Below the pieces are notes generated by a model that saw only the letters and a list, made by a program, of their open reading frames with translations, was not told where the DNA came from and made no database searches. Positions 62,419 through 64,000 of a DNA stretch of 64,000 nt are shown piece by piece. The stretch spans positions 868,001-932,000 of the forward strand of contig OZ037867.1 of assembly GCA_964035575.1 (NCBI GenBank). Direction: 5' to 3'. How positions within the stretch are numbered: position 1 is the first letter of the stretch; each line of letters opens with the position of its first letter. The stretch comes from Rhynchopus sp. YZ270_cl-10. Taxonomy: Eukaryota > Euglenozoa > Diplonemea > Diplonemida > Diplonemidae. The position numbers and the translations under genes are program-made.

Positions 62419-62932
62419 CTGAGGTAGGGTGAGTGAGGGGCAAGGGTTACCTGTACATATTGGGGGGGGTGAAATTGTAGAGTATTACGGAGATCGGGGG
62501 ATGAGGTCCAGCTCCTGGTGTCGCGTATTCCTTCATGTCTAGGTCAGAGAGCGCAGATATGTGGTGGTAAGCATCTTGACAATTGCCTTCGCAATTGGAC
62601 CCGTCTTCTTCGAGTTATCCCGAGTTGCAGGTACCCTTGGTGGGGGGGAGAGAGGGTGGAGATAGAGATTCTCAAAATAAATATGCGGGAAAATGAACAA
62701 AGGCTGTTTACACAGTGCTTTGGAGGGGAGGTGGAGGGGAATTACTTTCCCTTTTCTTTTGTAACGTTTTTGGTTTCTTCCAAAAAAATAGGCCATTTTC
62801 CTTTCTCCAAGCCATCAAAGCTCTTCTGGTGTTAACACTGCATTACTTACCTCTTCTCCTTCTTCTTACCCCACCTCAAATCACCCCCAATTATACCTCC
62901 TTTTTTTATAGAAAAAGCGACACATCTTTAAA
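62419..62932. other. Intergenic region
   Basis: No supported gene. G-rich then T/C-rich DNA; a pyrimidine tract ending in TAG at 62911 lies 21 nt before the next ATG. Confidence 0.6.
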
Positions 62933-64000
62933 ATGACGGAGCCACCAACAAAGAAGCAGAAGCTTTCTGTGGAGGAGCCTGTGCTGTACTCGTACTGGCG
63001 TAGCAGCTGCTCGTGGCGTGTGCGTATTGCGCTTGAGTTGAAGGAGAAGAAGTATGCATACAAGGCGGTTAATTTGCTGAAGGGGGAGCAGGCTAGTGAG
63101 GAGCATGTCAGCAAGAGGAACGTGATGGCGCAGGTGCCTGCGTTTGAGGTGGGTGGTGACATCATTGCGCAGTCGCTTGCAATCCTCGAGTACATTGAGG
63201 AGACAGCAGACGGCCACGCACTCCTCCCCAAGAGCCCTATCCAGCGTGCCAAGGTGCGCGAGATCTGCAACATCATCAGCAGCGGTATCCAGCCCATCCA
63301 GAACCTTGCAGTCATCAAGAAGGTCGCAGCGGACTTCGGCGAAGAGCACAAAATGCCCTGGGGGAAGTACTGGATCGAACAGGGCTTCGTCTCGCTTGAG
63401 AAGGAGCTGGCCAAGTATGTCACCCTCCACCCCCACACACAATGCAAGCATCAGAAGAGACCGCCAAAAAATTTCAAACCGCGATAGTAAAACTATACAC
63501 GAGAAGCATATTTATGCTTTATGCTTTATGCTTTATGCTTTATGCTTTATGCTTTATGCTTTATGCTTTATGCTTTATGCTTTATGCTTTATGCTTTATG
63601 CTTTATGCTTTATGCTTTATGCTTTATGCTTTATGCTTTATGCTTTATGCTTTATGCTTTATGCTTTATGCTTTATGCGTTATGCGTTATGCTTTATGCT
63701 TTATGCTTTATGCTTTATGCTTTATGCTTTATGCTTTATGCTTTATGCTTTATGCTTTATGCTTTATGCTTTATGCTTTATGCTTTATGCTTTATGCTTC
63801 ACTGTCATATCCTGAAGTAGTTGTCTATTTTTTCCCCAACGTTTCTACTTTCATCTTCTCTCTCAGGACTGCGGGTAAGTACTGCTACGGAGACAGCATC
63901 ACCATGGCAGACTGCTGCCTCGTGCCGCAGATCTACAACGCAACGCGTTTCAGTGTCGACCTTGAGAAGTTCCCCACCATCGCGCGCGTAGGAGCTGCAC
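62933..64000 (+). CDS. Maleylacetoacetate isomerase / zeta-class GST (partial, cut by window end)
   Basis: Exon 1 is 62933-63414; exon 2 begins at 63867 and runs off the window. Donor GTATGT, acceptor CTCTCAG, with a split Lys codon. The enzyme isomerises maleylacetoacetate to fumarylacetoacetate with glutathione in tyrosine breakdown. [15 protein letters not shown] carries the zeta-class Ser-Ser-Cys active-site motif. The thioredoxin-fold cis-Pro lies in QVPAFE, and [11 protein letters not shown] fits the glutathione-binding helix. Exon 2 gives [20 protein letters not shown], the family's C-terminal signature. The N-terminal TKKQKLS is a short extension. The intron contains a large heptamer array. 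Confidence 0.95.
63511..63798. repeat. TTTATGC heptamer array in an intron, about 41 copies
   Basis: An almost pure 7-bp tandem array of about 288 bp, with two TTATGCG variants near 63675-63690, fills most of the 452-nt intron of the isomerase gene. Splice sites lie outside it. Confidence 0.95.

Noticed and set aside
63144-63820. Leu/Cys/Phe/Met/Tyr/Ala repeat frames
   Set aside because: Translations of the TTTATGC array inside the isomerase intron.

Overview
The window is nuclear DNA of a unicellular eukaryote whose lineage I cannot assign. GC-rich protein-coding exons sit in A/T-rich intergenic DNA full of homopolymer runs. The genes have short spliceosomal introns: 12 of 15 inferred donors read GTATG, and acceptors are CAG-like. 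The products (p24, LPAAT, ICMT, COMMD, CAP-Gly, AGC kinase) are eukaryotic. All 16 genes I trust lie on the + strand, and at least 11 have a CAG or TAG, mostly behind pyrimidine-rich sequence, within about 60 nt of the ATG. That arrangement resembles lineages with one-way gene arrays and spliced-leader trans-splicing, but it is not proof.

Layout. 1.1-3.95 kb: receptor-like membrane protein. 5.5-9.1 kb: nested inverted-repeat elements. 9.8-11.0 kb: La-motif protein. 12.6-15.3 kb: coiled-coil protein ending in a CaaX box. 17.3-19.4 kb: unknown protein and an LPAAT-type acyltransferase. 20.3-23.5 kb: three-module receptor-like protein. 24.4-25.8 kb: duplicated flanking segments and a small nuclear-type protein. 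26.7-27.4 kb: three-exon small membrane protein. 28.7-29.5 kb: isoprenylcysteine methyltransferase. 29.7-32.7 kb: a kinase with globin, PH, CAP-Gly and AGC kinase domains. 33.4-34.8 kb: a second kinase with an acylation-type N terminus. 34.8-51.1 kb: a gene-poor stretch of dispersed repeats and MITEs. 51.1-52.3 kb: p24 cargo receptor. 53.6-56.1 kb: RRM-like/coiled-coil protein. 57.7-58.7 kb: MULE-type foldback element. 60.4-64 kb: COMMD6-like protein, protein with two cyclic-nucleotide-binding folds, and maleylacetoacetate isomerase (cut by the window end).

The strongest novelty candidate is the 999-residue globin/PH/CAP-Gly/AGC kinase. It would couple a haem-type sensor fold to phosphorylation, with predicted lipid and microtubule contacts. 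A second theme is repeat architecture: at least nine short dispersed sequence families (R1-R9 here), nearly all in the same orientation as the genes and often within 60-320 nt of start codons, plus several 124-156 bp MITEs whose interiors are built from one short palindromic word. No retroviral, LTR or Polinton-like element, rRNA, tRNA or CRISPR array was recognised.
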